In this document: piece by piece, positions 35,455-44,519 of the stretch | Layout of the letters: every line of letters starts with the position of its first letter | Numbering within the stretch: position 1 is the first letter of the stretch | From: Hyphomicrobiales bacterium | GTDB taxonomy: Bacteria > Pseudomonadota > Alphaproteobacteria > Rhizobiales > Rhizobiaceae | Reading direction: 5' to 3' | NCBI GenBank assembly: GCA_900471925.1 | Contig: UCGV01000002.1 | Span: 186,001 to 250,000, forward strand | DNA: 64,000 nt | The notes under the pieces: model-generated | Database searches by the model: none | The model's input: only the letters and a program-made list of their open reading frames with translations | Told to the model about the DNA's origin: nothing | Translations under genes and position numbers: made by a program

Positions 35455-35505
35455 GATAGCAGCACAGAGCTGCTATCCGCGCTCCCGGTAGCGCTTCTGT
35501 TTTTT
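35455..35505 (+). terminator. Tandem hairpins and terminator after tRNA-Leu
   Basis: A first perfect 8-bp stem (35455-35462 with 35470-35477, 7-nt loop) is followed directly by a second 5-bp stem (35479-35483 with 35490-35494) and then TTCTGTTTTTT. The second hairpin and T-run look like the terminator of the tRNA transcript. Confidence 0.7.
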
Positions 35506-35704
35506 CATTATCACATCGATATGGAAATCGTCAGTTAGCCCTATTCAAGGCTACACTTGCACGAGCACAGACCAGCGTCGGATTCCGTAGCCGGGTATGC
35601 CGTCATCGTTCGCATTGCGCTTTTGATTCTGAAATGTGGCGAATAATGGCGGAACACTTTAGCATTGCCACATAAATGCCGGGATGCTGCATTGCGATGG
35701 AGTT

Positions 35705-35857
35705 ATGCGGATCCAGATCTACATCATCGCCTTTCTTCTCAGCGCCGTCATGTGGGGCGTGACGTTTGATGCAGCGCGCAATGCCTACCGGGCCGCCCAT
35801 ACGGCGGGCCTGATGCCCAATCTGCATATCCAGAAAAAGATCGACCGGATTCTCTGA
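35705..35857 (+). CDS. Small 50-residue membrane protein, unknown
   Basis: ATG 35705 to TGA 35857 encodes a 50-residue peptide beginning MRIQIYIIAFLLSAVMWG. This is one membrane helix (about 3-20), followed by an amphipathic tail rich in Ala, Arg and His, ending in KKIDRIL. GGAG lies only 2 nt before the ATG, which is tight. The distribution of hydrophobic and charged residues looks protein-like, and no other gene lies between 35425 and 36100. Family unknown. Confidence 0.5.
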   Translation: MRIQIYIIAFLLSAVMWGVTFDAARNAYRAAHTAGLMPNLHIQKKIDRIL

Positions 35858-36100
35858 GCCATCCAGCCCTGGCGAGACCGCTGAAGCAGGTCGCAAACGC
35901 ATTCGTCCAAAGCCGCTTTCGGTGACCACCCATGGTAAAGCCGTGCCCGCCGAATAAGGGCCTATGATCTCCCTTGATTATGCGACTTCTCGGAGAGAAA
36001 AGCGGCCCGCTGGCGATGCCAATTCGCCGACAATTTAGGAAGATTTAACCATAAAGCGTTAGAAAAATTTCCAGATAAGCTAGAGCGAAACCGACCCGAC

Positions 36101-37072
36101 ATGGCATCCGTAAACGAGCAGATTGAACAGTTGAACGTGCAGAAGGAAATTCGCCGAAAGGCCTTTTCTGAAGCCATGCAACTGCGCCCGCAAACACGGG
36201 TTCGGTTGAGCGACGGGATCTTCAGCAAAGTCGAGAAGACCGACCAGATCTCATTGGTGAACCTGAAGGCCATCGAACAATTCGAGCCCGACACCATCTA
36301 CATACTGAACAACAATGATATCGCTCAGGCTGGGCAAAAGTACGTGGGCATGTTTGTCAACGAGCCGCGTGCCCATGTCTGTATCTGGGATTTCGACAAC
36401 CATCATGACGTTGCGGCGTCACTGAATTTTGCGGCTCTGTCCGACTTTTACGTGCCGTGCCATCCGCACCACAATGAGACTTACGCGCAGGTGACCAAGG
36501 CAATGGGACGCCCCGTCAGTGCAGCGGTCATCCAGTGGTCGCGCGCCTATCTGAGCGAACATCGCGATCGCCTCCTGGCCGCGGCACGCGATCCGGAGCC
36601 CCTTGGACGGCATATCCTCTATCCGCAATTCCCCGAGCGCAATGCGCTGCTCCAGACGCTGAACTTGCATTTCAAGCACGTCGGTCCGGTGGGACGGACG
36701 TATCATGACCGTACAGAGTTAGACCGGTTGGACGAATGGGCGGCCCATATGAGCCATTGGATCATCCCGACCCGCGACGATCTGCCAATCCGCGTTTTTG
36801 ATGCGCTGATCACTGGTGGAGTACCGATCCTTCCGGCCAGCCTGAGAGACCTTCCAGCCCTGGCCCTTTTGCAGGAGCATCTGTTCTACTTCGAGCCGAG
36901 GGATGTGGAAGCCCCGCAGGCCATTGTAGAGGCAGCGAACGCACATTTCCGCAAGCAAGGCGAGGAAGGCGTTCTCGCGCGTCACGAGGCGGCCATGGCA
37001 AGCGGCCATGTGGACACGCGCGTTCAGGAAATCCTCGCGCAGATCTACGGACACCTCAATCGGGCCAATTGA
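36101..37072 (+). CDS. Glycosyltransferase-like protein of unknown function
   Basis: The 323-residue soluble protein has no signal peptide. The middle includes HVCIWDFDNHHDVAASL and HPHHNETYAQV, His-rich stretches that recall a nucleotide-sugar or metal site. Near residue 240 the phrase RVFDALITGGVPILPASL resembles the C-terminal donor-site loop of GT-B or exostosin-like transferases. It sits at the edge of the glycan cluster, and its stop overlaps the convergent Gfo/Idh gene by 17 bp, so a role in surface glycan synthesis is inferred. I do not recognise an exact family. Confidence 0.7.
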   Translation: MASVNEQIEQLNVQKEIRRKAFSEAMQLRPQTRVRLSDGIFSKVEKTDQISLVNLKAIEQFEPDTIYILNNNDIAQAGQKYVGMFVNEPRAHVCIWDFDNHHDVAASLNFAALSDFYVPCHPHHNETYAQVTKAMGRPVSAAVIQWSRAYLSEHRDRLLAAARDPEPLGRHILYPQFPERNALLQTLNLHFKHVGPVGRTYHDRTELDRLDEWAAHMSHWIIPTRDDLPIRVFDALITGGVPILPASLRDLPALALLQEHLFYFEPRDVEAPQAIVEAANAHFRKQGEEGVLARHEAAMASGHVDTRVQEILAQIYGHLNRAN

Positions 37073-37916
37073 TCGCGACCGGGGCGCCCTCTGCCGCTGC
37101 GGAGCGTTCGATGGCATCCAGGCTGCGCAGCACGTCCTCTGCTGCGTCAAGCGGAGAGGGGTTGTCGCGCACGCCACGGATCAACTCGACGAAGGCGCGC
37201 AGTTCGCGGGTTAGAGGCAGCTCCGGATCATAGGTAAGGGCGACCCTGTTTCCGTCGCGGATCAACGTGACTTTCTGCGCGGCCTTGTCATCGAAGGTGA
37301 GGCGCCCTCCGGTGCCTGTGGCTATGATCCGAAAGGCTGGATCAGGCGACAGCCAGCTGGCCTCAAGGTCGAAAGGTCGCCCTTCATAGGACAGTTGTGC
37401 AGCCACGCGAAGCGGGCGTGCGCCGCCTTCAAGCGACCGGGCCGTCGCGCACTCTGGCGAAGTGCCGAAGATCAGTGCTGCCAGCGAGAGCGGATGTGGC
37501 AACCAATCCCAGATCACGGACGTATCGTCGCGCGGCTTGCCATTGGCGCAGAGTGCCGTTGCCGATTGGATCGGGCCGATCTCCGGCAAGGCAGCACAAA
37601 AGGCCTCTGCGGCCGGATTGAATCGGTGTAGGTGGCCCGCAAAAACGTGGCCGCCCGCTGCAGCAGCAGCCACCTTGAGGCGCAAGAAGTCCTCAAGGCT
37701 TGTGGCCAGAGGTTTTTCAATAAAGCACGGCACCCCCGCCTCTACGAAGGGGAGCGCCGAGGACACGTGATCCTTGCTCCTGTTGGCGATGATGACACCA
37801 TCAACGGAAGAGCCGGGGCCGGTCAGCGGCACCCAGCGCACTTCGGGCAGGCTGTCCAGGGTAGCGCCAATTATGCGCGCCCAGGCACCCCGCCCGATGA
37901 GACCCAGTGTCACCAC
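37056..37916 (-). CDS. Gfo/Idh/MocA-family dehydrogenase
   Basis: The 286-residue protein has an N-terminal Rossmann loop LGLIGRGAWARIIG and CFIEKPLATS near residue 90, the EKP signature of this family. It is shorter than usual (about 330). In this position, last of a minus-strand group with an epimerase and a methyltransferase, it could oxidise a nucleotide sugar. It begins 6 bp after the epimerase stop. Confidence 0.85.
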   Translation of the reverse strand: MVTLGLIGRGAWARIIGATLDSLPEVRWVPLTGPGSSVDGVIIANRSKDHVSSALPFVEAGVPCFIEKPLATSLEDFLRLKVAAAAAGGHVFAGHLHRFNPAAEAFCAALPEIGPIQSATALCANGKPRDDTSVIWDWLPHPLSLAALIFGTSPECATARSLEGGARPLRVAAQLSYEGRPFDLEASWLSPDPAFRIIATGTGGRLTFDDKAAQKVTLIRDGNRVALTYDPELPLTRELRAFVELIRGVRDNPSPLDAAEDVLRSLDAIERSAAAEGAPVAINWPD

Positions 37917-37922
37917 TTATCG

Positions 37923-39020
37923 TTATCCGACCTTTTTGAGCACCGCTTCGGGCTCGAAGTCGATATAGCTCTGCTGATGGCGAGCCCATTCGATGAAGCG
38001 CGCCAGACCATCTTCGACATCCACCTCGGAGGTATAGCCAAAGGTTTCCCGCGCCTTGGTGATGTCAGGGCAACGACGGTTGGGTTCTCCCGCCGGATAG
38101 GTGTCCGGATAGTCGATGCGGGTGAAGGAGGCGCCCGGCAGCAGCTTGGGATACATCTCCGCCAGCTTGATCATCGAGATTTCGTTGTCCGGGTTGCCGA
38201 TGTTGTAGGCCTCGCCGGGCTTGCCCGCGAGCAGCGTCATCAGGAAGCCGTAGATGGCGTCGGTGATGTAGCAGAAGGTGCGCGTTTGCAGGCCGGTGCC
38301 ATGGACCGGGATCGAGCGGCCATTGAGCGCCTGATAGGTGAACATCGGGATCACTCGGCGGTCGTTGTGGCCCATGCCGGGACCAAAGACGTTGAACGGG
38401 CGCACGATCTTTGTCGGCACGCCGTGGTGCTCGTTAAAGATCGAGCAGAGCGTCTCGCCCAGGCGTTTGGATTCGTCGTAGCAGGCGCGCGGCCCAACGG
38501 TCGAAACGTTGCCGTGGTAGTCTTCCTTGATCGGCACCGCGCGCGGGTCGGGATCGCCATAGATCTCGGAGGAGCTGAAGAACAGGAAGCCCTCGAGGTT
38601 CTTGTTGCGTGACGCCAGATCCAGGAGGTTGCGGGTGCCATGCACCGCGCTCTCGATTGTCTCGAGCGGATAACGCATGTAATAAACAGGTGAGGCGATG
38701 CCCGCAGCCTGGATGATGAAATCGATATCTTCGCGCACGGGCAGCGGATGGGTCACATCGGCCCAGACCTGCATGATGTTGGGATCGCGCACGATGCTTT
38801 CATCGAGGTTCTTGGAGCCGGTAATGTAATTGTCCACCGAGATAACCGAGCACGGCTTCTCCAGCACATCGCGATTCAGCTTCTGAAACACCTTGAGGAA
38901 GTGCTTCCCAAGGAAACCCGCACCCCCTGCCAGCAGGACAGTCTTTCCGGAAAACCGATGGGCATCAGCACCAAGGCGCTCGACAATACGTTGAATTTCT
39001 TTCGACATTTCTTTCCCCAT
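37923..39020 (-). CDS. NAD-dependent nucleotide-sugar epimerase/decarboxylase (UXS-like SDR)
   Basis: A 365-residue extended SDR with TVLLAGGAGFLGKHFLK (NAD site, about residues 27-43), SSSEIYGDPDP and the catalytic YDESKR (YxxxK, near 182). RPFNVFGPGM is typical of UDP-glucuronate decarboxylase and dTDP-glucose dehydratase relatives. The product sugar is unknown. ATG 39020 and ATG 39008 are both possible; the second has the better GGGGAAAG site. It starts 8 bp after the methyltransferase stop. Confidence 0.88.
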   Translation of the reverse strand: MGKEMSKEIQRIVERLGADAHRFSGKTVLLAGGAGFLGKHFLKVFQKLNRDVLEKPCSVISVDNYITGSKNLDESIVRDPNIMQVWADVTHPLPVREDIDFIIQAAGIASPVYYMRYPLETIESAVHGTRNLLDLASRNKNLEGFLFFSSSEIYGDPDPRAVPIKEDYHGNVSTVGPRACYDESKRLGETLCSIFNEHHGVPTKIVRPFNVFGPGMGHNDRRVIPMFTYQALNGRSIPVHGTGLQTRTFCYITDAIYGFLMTLLAGKPGEAYNIGNPDNEISMIKLAEMYPKLLPGASFTRIDYPDTYPAGEPNRRCPDITKARETFGYTSEVDVEDGLARFIEWARHQQSYIDFEPEAVLKKVG

Positions 39021-39028
39021 TCCAGTGA

Positions 39029-40219
39029 TCAGGAAGCTTTGAGCTCAACAAGCGGAATTGGCATGTAGTAGTCATACGCATTGCCGGTCTTTTTCCGAAT
39101 GTCGTCGATGTATTCGTAGGCGAAGACCACCAGCACTTCGGGCTGATAGGTCTCAAGTTCTGAGGCAGCCACAACCGGAATATGCGCGCCGGGCGAGGTG
39201 CGTCCCTGTTTCAGCGGGCTGTCGTCAATCGTGAACGGCAACAGTTCGTTGTCGATGCCGCCAAAGTTGGTGATGGTCGAAAGCCGGGCGGGTGCGCCGT
39301 AGCCTGCCACCTTGATGCCCTCTTCCCGCCAGCGCTTGAGGCCAGCGACAAGCTTGTCGGTCAGATCGCGGCAGCGCTGGCCAAAATCTGTCAGTGCCGC
39401 GGTGTTCAGCACCTTCAGCTCGGTCGCAATCAATTCCGCCAACTCCGGGGCCTCGATGCCGGCCGCGTCGCGCATCAATGTGAACCGAAGAGAGCCACCG
39501 TGCTGGGCCACAGGCTGAACCCCTGTTATCACCATGCCGTGCTTGGCGAAGAGCTGCTTCATCGACGAGATCGAGTAATAGAAGATCCTGTCGAGGTAGA
39601 AGCGCTCGAACTGCACCTGGCTGATCATGTTGAGGATATACTCGACTTCGATCACAAGCTTGCCGTCCTTGGCCAGCAGGATGTCTGCCGCGCGGATGAA
39701 TTCATCCGGTGCGTCGAGATGCGTGAAGACGCTGCTGGCAACGATCACATCCGCCGGGCCGTGGCTATCCAGCACCTGCCGCGCCGAGTTTTCCTCGAAG
39801 AAGGCGCAGAGCGTTTCCAGCCCCTCGTCATTAGCGATCTTGGAGACATTGATCGAAGGTTCGACCCCCAATGCCCGAACTCCGAGACTTTTGAGCGGAC
39901 GCAGCAACACGCCGTCATTGGAGCCCACGTCGACGACGAATTTCGCCCCCTTCAGCTCCTCGGCCAGGGCTTCGAAATGTCGAACCAGGCCCCCGTTGAC
40001 CGAACTCAGGTAATAGTAGTCCTCGAACATGAGGGATCGGGGAACCATCTCGCCAAGCTGGACATTTTTGCAGGTCTCGCAAAAGAACACTTCGAGCGGG
40101 AAGAATTTCTCCTCCTGAAAACCACTCGGCTTTGGATATTTGTTCGCGAGGGGCTGGCGCCCCAAATCCAGAAATTTGTTCAGAATCTGCCCATCACACA
40201 GAGAACAACATTTCAACAT
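39029..40219 (-). CDS. Zinc-finger SAM-dependent sugar C-methyltransferase
   Basis: At 396 residues it has the three-part layout of NDP-hexose C-methyltransferases. An N-terminal zinc-binding domain has CCSLC near residue 3-7 and FCETC near 46. A central SAM-binding domain has VVDVGSNDGVLL near 98. A C-terminal region carries GYGAPARLSTITNF near 315. Enzymes of this type add a methyl group to a carbon of a 4-keto sugar. ATG 40219 with AAGGA upstream is preferred to an ORF start at 40288. It heads the group with the epimerase and Gfo/Idh genes. Confidence 0.87.
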   Translation of the reverse strand: MLKCCSLCDGQILNKFLDLGRQPLANKYPKPSGFQEEKFFPLEVFFCETCKNVQLGEMVPRSLMFEDYYYLSSVNGGLVRHFEALAEELKGAKFVVDVGSNDGVLLRPLKSLGVRALGVEPSINVSKIANDEGLETLCAFFEENSARQVLDSHGPADVIVASSVFTHLDAPDEFIRAADILLAKDGKLVIEVEYILNMISQVQFERFYLDRIFYYSISSMKQLFAKHGMVITGVQPVAQHGGSLRFTLMRDAAGIEAPELAELIATELKVLNTAALTDFGQRCRDLTDKLVAGLKRWREEGIKVAGYGAPARLSTITNFGGIDNELLPFTIDDSPLKQGRTSPGAHIPVVAASELETYQPEVLVVFAYEYIDDIRKKTGNAYDYYMPIPLVELKAS

Positions 40220-40303
40220 TGGGAATCCTTGATCATTGGCTTTGCTAAACCACGCCAAAGTCTTCACTTTTGAGGCGTAGGACAGCAAAATGTTTCTAGA
40301 GAT

Positions 40304-41200
40304 TTAAACTTGTGGGAAGCTTTCGAGCGCCCCATCCAGCTCTCGCAATATTTGCGCTTCGCTCGGAACACTGCGGGACAGAGATCCGCGCAGCCAGGAA
40401 CGATCACTGAGATAGTTGGCCATGAAGCCCTGCTTCGTGATTGCGAAACTTGCCGGCGACAGGACGGCTTTCGCGGCAAGAAGGAAGCGATACAAGCCCA
40501 TGAACACGTTCGTCCAATCCTTGGAGGCGCCGTCGGGGGTCGTATCCGCGGCGAAGTAATTCAAGGGATAGTCGAAGAACATCGCTCTGTTCTTCTCGAG
40601 CGCCAGCAGGAAAGGCACGGCATAGAGATGCAGCGTGTTTCGGAAAGCAGCAAGCTTCCCGAAGTTTTCGATGATGACGCTGCTCCGGTACAAAAGGCCG
40701 ACATGCCGGGGAACATGGCCGAGGAAGTGCCGGCGAAACGCTTCCGGCTCGTCCATCAGCTTGGGATTGGTATAGAATGGCGGCGACAGCGTATATGTCA
40801 GCTCGGTCGCGAGCATGTCTGCCGATCTGTATTCGCAATGATTGAACAGAACAGCATCGTGGTCCTGTTTGGCAGCGAGTTCCAGCAGATCGAGCGGGTT
40901 CACCTGGCCGCAGCTGAAAACGTCGCCATCACCTATGCTGAAGATGAAGTCGTAGTTCCGAGCATGATCGGCGTAGAAGTGAAACAGGCTGTCGTCGAAG
41001 CCGGACCCCTTGTTGGTTACATAGAGATCACAAAGCGGCTCGAGAATGTGTCTGGCGGCGTTGTCGAGTTCGGAGTCGATCACCGCCGTCTCGAAGACGA
41101 TGGGACCGGTATATTTGCTTCGCAGATCCATGATTTGGGAAAGCAGACGCACCAGCTGGATATCGCGCCTATACGTTGTTATGGCGAGGCATATTTTCAT
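40304..41200 (-). CDS. Glycosyltransferase family 2-like protein
   Basis: The 298-residue protein starts MKICLAITTYRRDIQLVRLL, a GT2-type N-terminus, and has FIFSIGDGDVF near residue 90, where GDGD may serve as the DxD metal site. The central part contains many aromatic residues. It stands alone between the methyltransferase and the fucose synthase genes. Linkage and acceptor are unknown. Base composition seems lower in GC than the flanking housekeeping genes. Confidence 0.72.
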   Translation of the reverse strand: MKICLAITTYRRDIQLVRLLSQIMDLRSKYTGPIVFETAVIDSELDNAARHILEPLCDLYVTNKGSGFDDSLFHFYADHARNYDFIFSIGDGDVFSCGQVNPLDLLELAAKQDHDAVLFNHCEYRSADMLATELTYTLSPPFYTNPKLMDEPEAFRRHFLGHVPRHVGLLYRSSVIIENFGKLAAFRNTLHLYAVPFLLALEKNRAMFFDYPLNYFAADTTPDGASKDWTNVFMGLYRFLLAAKAVLSPASFAITKQGFMANYLSDRSWLRGSLSRSVPSEAQILRELDGALESFPQV

Positions 41201-41288
41201 GGTATTGAAGCTTTCCCGAGTGTTGTCCTAGGCAATTCGACTGGTTCTTCCGGTCCAGGCCCGCGTCAGTTCGCTGTTTCCGCGCCAC

Positions 41289-42233
41289 TCAATTGGCACG
41301 CGTATCCAGAAAACTTTGATAGGTTTGCTTGAGACCGGTCGCGAGCGGACGAGAATTGTTCCAGCCGAGTTCACGCAGACGGCGAAGATCGGCGAGCTTG
41401 CGCGGAGTCCCATCCGGCCGCGTGGTGTCGAAGGCGAGCGGACCATCGAAGCCGATCGTCTCGCTGACGAGACGTGCAAGCTCGGCAATCGACAATTCCT
41501 CACCAGAACCGATGTTGATCGGCACCGGACCGGAATAATTGCGCAGCAGGAAGATGACGGCGTCGGCAAGGTCATCCACATGGAGGAATTCCCGCAATGG
41601 CGTACCACTGCCCCAGATCGTCAGTGATTCGGCACCATTGACCTTGGCCTCATGGGCCTTGCGGATCAGAGCCGGCAGGACGTGGCTCGTCTCCAGGTCG
41701 TAGTTGTCGCCGGGACCGTAAAGATTGGTCGGTTGGGCCGATATGAAATCGCGGTCCTGCTCCTGGCGATAGGCCTGGCAAAGTTTGATGCCGGCAATCT
41801 TGGCGATGGCGTACCACTCATTGGTCTTTTCAAGCGGACCGGTGAGCAGGGATTCCTCGCGGATCGGCTGTTCGGCGTCGCGCGGATAGATGCAGGTGGA
41901 ACCGAGGAGAAGAAGCTTGCTGACGTCGGCGCGAGCGGCAGCTTCGATGATATTCGCCTCGATCATGAGGTTGTCATAGAGAAAGGCAACCGGCGAGGCG
42001 CTGTTGGCGGCAATGCCGCCCACCCGTGCTGCGGCGACGATGACGGCATCCGGCTTGTTGTCCAGCACCCAGCGACGGGTCGCGGCCTGATCGGTGAGAT
42101 CGACCTCGCTGCGCGGTGTGGTCAGCACCTCGCAGTTCAGCTGCGAGAGCACCCGGACCAGGGCCGAGCCGACCATGCCGCGATGGCCGGCGACCCAGAT
42201 CCGTTTTCCCTCAATCTGAAAAACAGGGTTCAT
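41289..42233 (-). CDS. fcl: GDP-L-fucose synthase-like epimerase/reductase
   Basis: The 314-residue SDR has VAGHRGMVGSALVR (NADPH site), SKLLLLGSTCIYPRD with the conserved cysteine, YAIAKIAGIKL (YxxxK) and NLYGPGDNYDLETSHVLPALI with the conserved histidine. These are the catalytic positions of GDP-fucose synthase. It converts GDP-4-keto-6-deoxymannose to GDP-L-fucose. The colitose enzyme ColC is a close homologue with the same C3/C5 chemistry on a 3-deoxy substrate, and the ColD-like gene nearby makes that a real alternative. It starts 3 bp after gmd. Confidence 0.9.
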   Translation of the reverse strand: MNPVFQIEGKRIWVAGHRGMVGSALVRVLSQLNCEVLTTPRSEVDLTDQAATRRWVLDNKPDAVIVAAARVGGIAANSASPVAFLYDNLMIEANIIEAAARADVSKLLLLGSTCIYPRDAEQPIREESLLTGPLEKTNEWYAIAKIAGIKLCQAYRQEQDRDFISAQPTNLYGPGDNYDLETSHVLPALIRKAHEAKVNGAESLTIWGSGTPLREFLHVDDLADAVIFLLRNYSGPVPINIGSGEELSIAELARLVSETIGFDGPLAFDTTRPDGTPRKLADLRRLRELGWNNSRPLATGLKQTYQSFLDTRAN

Positions 42234-42236
42234 CCG

Positions 42237-43313
42237 TCAGTCCTTGTCTCGCTGATGAACCGAGTTTGCAGCATGCTCCTTGATATCGGAATTGACCATT
42301 TCGACGATCATTTCCTCAAGCGTCGTCGTGGCGCGCCATCCAAGCTCCTTCTCGGCCTTGGTCGGATCACCCAGCAGAAGATCGACCTCGGTCGGACGGA
42401 AATAGCGCGGATCGACTTCGATCAGGCAGCGTTCCGTGCCGCGAACGTAACCACGCTCGTCCACGCCCTGGCCACGCCATTCTATATCGATGCCTGCGAC
42501 CCGGAAAGCCGTGTCCACGAACTCGCGCACGCTGACGGTACGACCCGTCGCCAGCACGTAATCGCCCGGCTGATCCTGCTGAAGCATACGCCACATGCCT
42601 TCGACATAGTCACGGGCGTGGCCCCAGTCGCGCATCGAATCCAGATTGCCGAGATAGAGGCGATCCTGGTCGCCGGCGGCAATGGCCGCCACGGCGCGGG
42701 TGATCTTGCGCGTGACGAAGGTCTCGCCGCGACGCGGGCTTTCGTGGTTGAAGAGAATGCCGTTGGAGGCGTGCATGCCGTAGGATTCGCGGTAGTTGAC
42801 GGTGATCCAGTAGGCATAGAGCTTGGCGACGCCATAGGGCGAACGCGGATAGAAGGGAGTTGTTTCCTTCTGGGGCGTCTCCACCACCTTGCCGTAAAGC
42901 TCGGAGGTCGAGGCCTGATAGAAGCGCGCCTTGTCCATGCGCAGGATACGAAGCGCTTCCAGGATGCGCAGCGTGCCCATGCCGTCGGCATTGGCAGTAT
43001 ATTCCGGCGTCTCGAAGCTCACATGGACGTGCGACTGGGCGGCCAGGTTATAGATTTCGTCCGGCTGCACCTCCTGAATCAAGCGGATCAGGTTGGTGGA
43101 ATCGGTCATGTCGCCATAGTGCAGGGTGAAGCGGCGATTGGCCTCATGCACGTCTTCATAGAGGTGGTCGATACGCGCCGAGTTGAAACTCGACGACCTG
43201 CGCTTGATGCCATGGACCTGGTAACCCTTGGACAGCAGGAGTTCCGCAAGATAGGAGCCATCCTGTCCGGTTACGCCTGTGATCAGAGCGCGCTTTGGAG
43301 CCGTATTCGTCAT
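42237..43313 (-). CDS. gmd: GDP-mannose 4,6-dehydratase
   Basis: At 358 residues it has the full family signature: [17 protein letters not shown] (NADP site), [31 protein letters not shown] and [16 protein letters not shown] with the Yxxx[20 protein letters not shown] is nearly invariant in Gmd. It makes GDP-4-keto-6-deoxy-D-mannose, the common precursor of L-fucose, L-colitose, D-rhamnose and perosamine. It lies between colD and fcl in one operon (12 and 3 bp gaps). Confidence 0.97.
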   Translation of the reverse strand: MTNTAPKRALITGVTGQDGSYLAELLLSKGYQVHGIKRRSSSFNSARIDHLYEDVHEANRRFTLHYGDMTDSTNLIRLIQEVQPDEIYNLAAQSHVHVSFETPEYTANADGMGTLRILEALRILRMDKARFYQASTSELYGKVVETPQKETTPFYPRSPYGVAKLYAYWITVNYRESYGMHASNGILFNHESPRRGETFVTRKITRAVAAIAAGDQDRLYLGNLDSMRDWGHARDYVEGMWRMLQQDQPGDYVLATGRTVSVREFVDTAFRVAGIDIEWRGQGVDERGYVRGTERCLIEVDPRYFRPTEVDLLLGDPTKAEKELGWRATTTLEEMIVEMVNSDIKEHAANSVHQRDKD

Positions 43314-43325
43314 ATGTCTTCGCTC

Positions 43326-44519
43326 TTAGCAGGGGCGGGCAACAGAGGCGAAGGCGTCGGCCACGCGCGCAATGTCCGCTTCATTCAGATTGTGGTGGTT
43401 CGGCAGATAGATGCCGTAGTCATGCACCTTGTCGGCGTTCGGAAGGGCAAGCCGCGGATGGTCACGAAGCCAGAACGGATGGCGCGCGATGTTGCCGCAG
43501 ATCAGCGGCCGGCATTCAATGTCGAGCGCATTGATATGCTTGTAGGTTTCCAGCCGGTTTTCGATGAAGGTGCCGTAAGCGAAGGACGACAGAACCTCCG
43601 TATCACCCGACTGCGAGAAGAAGTCCGGCAGCGCCTTGCGATACAGATCGAAATTTATGCGGCGGCGTTCGACGATCTGGTCGAGCTTCTTGAGCTGCGA
43701 CCGGCCGAGAAATGCCTGAAGGTCCGTCGAGCGCAGGTTATAGCCGGCGTGGTAGAAGGTGTAGAGGTTCTTGAACTCGTCGACACCGTTCTCTGCGGCC
43801 AGCGACTGGCGCAATTCCGGCTTGAGATCGCGGCTCCAGCCGTGCGAACGCAGAGACAGCATCAGCTGATGCAGGTCGGCATCGTCAGTGACGACCATGC
43901 CGCCCTCGATCGTCGAGATATGGTGGCCGTAGTAGAACGAGAAGCTGCCGGCTGCGCCGATCGTGCCGAGCTTGCGACCCTTGTAGGTCGAACCGAGCGC
44001 TTCGCAGGAATCTTCCAGCAGGATGACGTCATAACGCTGGCAGATGTCACGGATGGCATCCATGTCGCCGGCATGGCCGAGAACGTGGACGAGGATCAGC
44101 AGTGCCGGCGGATCGTTGCGGCAAAGGTCTTCCAGATGGTTGAGATCGATGCCCAGCGACCTCGAATCGCAATCGCAAAGGCGAACATCGAAACCGAGCT
44201 GGAGCAGCGGCGAAACCGTGGTGACCCAGCTGACGCCGGCGGCGATCGCCTTGTTGTTGCGCAGGCGGCCCGCTTCCTTGAGCGCGGCGATCATCAGGAG
44301 GTTCGCCGACGAGCCGGAATTGACGTAAACCGCGTGGCGGCAGTTCATCCAGAGAGCGAACTCCTGCTCGAAGGCGAGCGTCTGCTCAGCCTTGGTCAGG
44401 CGGTTGCCTGCAAGCATCCATTCGGAGAGCGCTTCGAGTTCGCTCTGCTCGATGGTTTCTTCCGCGAGACGGATTGGACGATCTTGAGTGACTAAGCGGA
44501 TTGGACGCCCTACGGTCAT
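43326..44519 (-). CDS. colD: GDP-4-keto-6-deoxymannose 3-dehydratase (ColD-like)
   Basis: The 397-residue DegT/AHBA-fold PLP enzyme reads GSFSFYYGHHISTIEGGMV. The position that holds the PLP lysine in aminotransferases is H199. This Lys-to-His change is the mark of ColD, which removes the 3-OH of GDP-4-keto-6-deoxymannose, and of the CDP-hexose dehydrase E1/RfbH. The [2Fe-2S] cysteine cluster of E1 is not seen, and gmd is the neighbour, so ColD is the better call. Ancillary motifs are VNSGSSANLL and LEDSCEALGS. ATG 44519 shares one base with the upstream GT stop (TAATG). Confidence 0.85.
   Translation of the reverse strand: MTVGRPIRLVTQDRPIRLAEETIEQSELEALSEWMLAGNRLTKAEQTLAFEQEFALWMNCRHAVYVNSGSSANLLMIAALKEAGRLRNNKAIAAGVSWVTTVSPLLQLGFDVRLCDCDSRSLGIDLNHLEDLCRNDPPALLILVHVLGHAGDMDAIRDICQRYDVILLEDSCEALGSTYKGRKLGTIGAAGSFSFYYGHHISTIEGGMVVTDDADLHQLMLSLRSHGWSRDLKPELRQSLAAENGVDEFKNLYTFYHAGYNLRSTDLQAFLGRSQLKKLDQIVERRRINFDLYRKALPDFFSQSGDTEVLSSFAYGTFIENRLETYKHINALDIECRPLICGNIARHPFWLRDHPRLALPNADKVHDYGIYLPNHHNLNEADIARVADAFASVARPC

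Noticed and set aside
35338..41200. Genomic island integrated at tRNA-Leu
   Set aside because: The glycan cluster begins after the tRNA, but there is no integrase and I could not find a repeat of the tRNA 3' end downstream.
41652..44495. A 947-codon open frame on the plus strand
   Set aside because: It is antisense to fcl, gmd and colD, which have full family signatures; its translation has no domain and reflects GC-rich codon bias.
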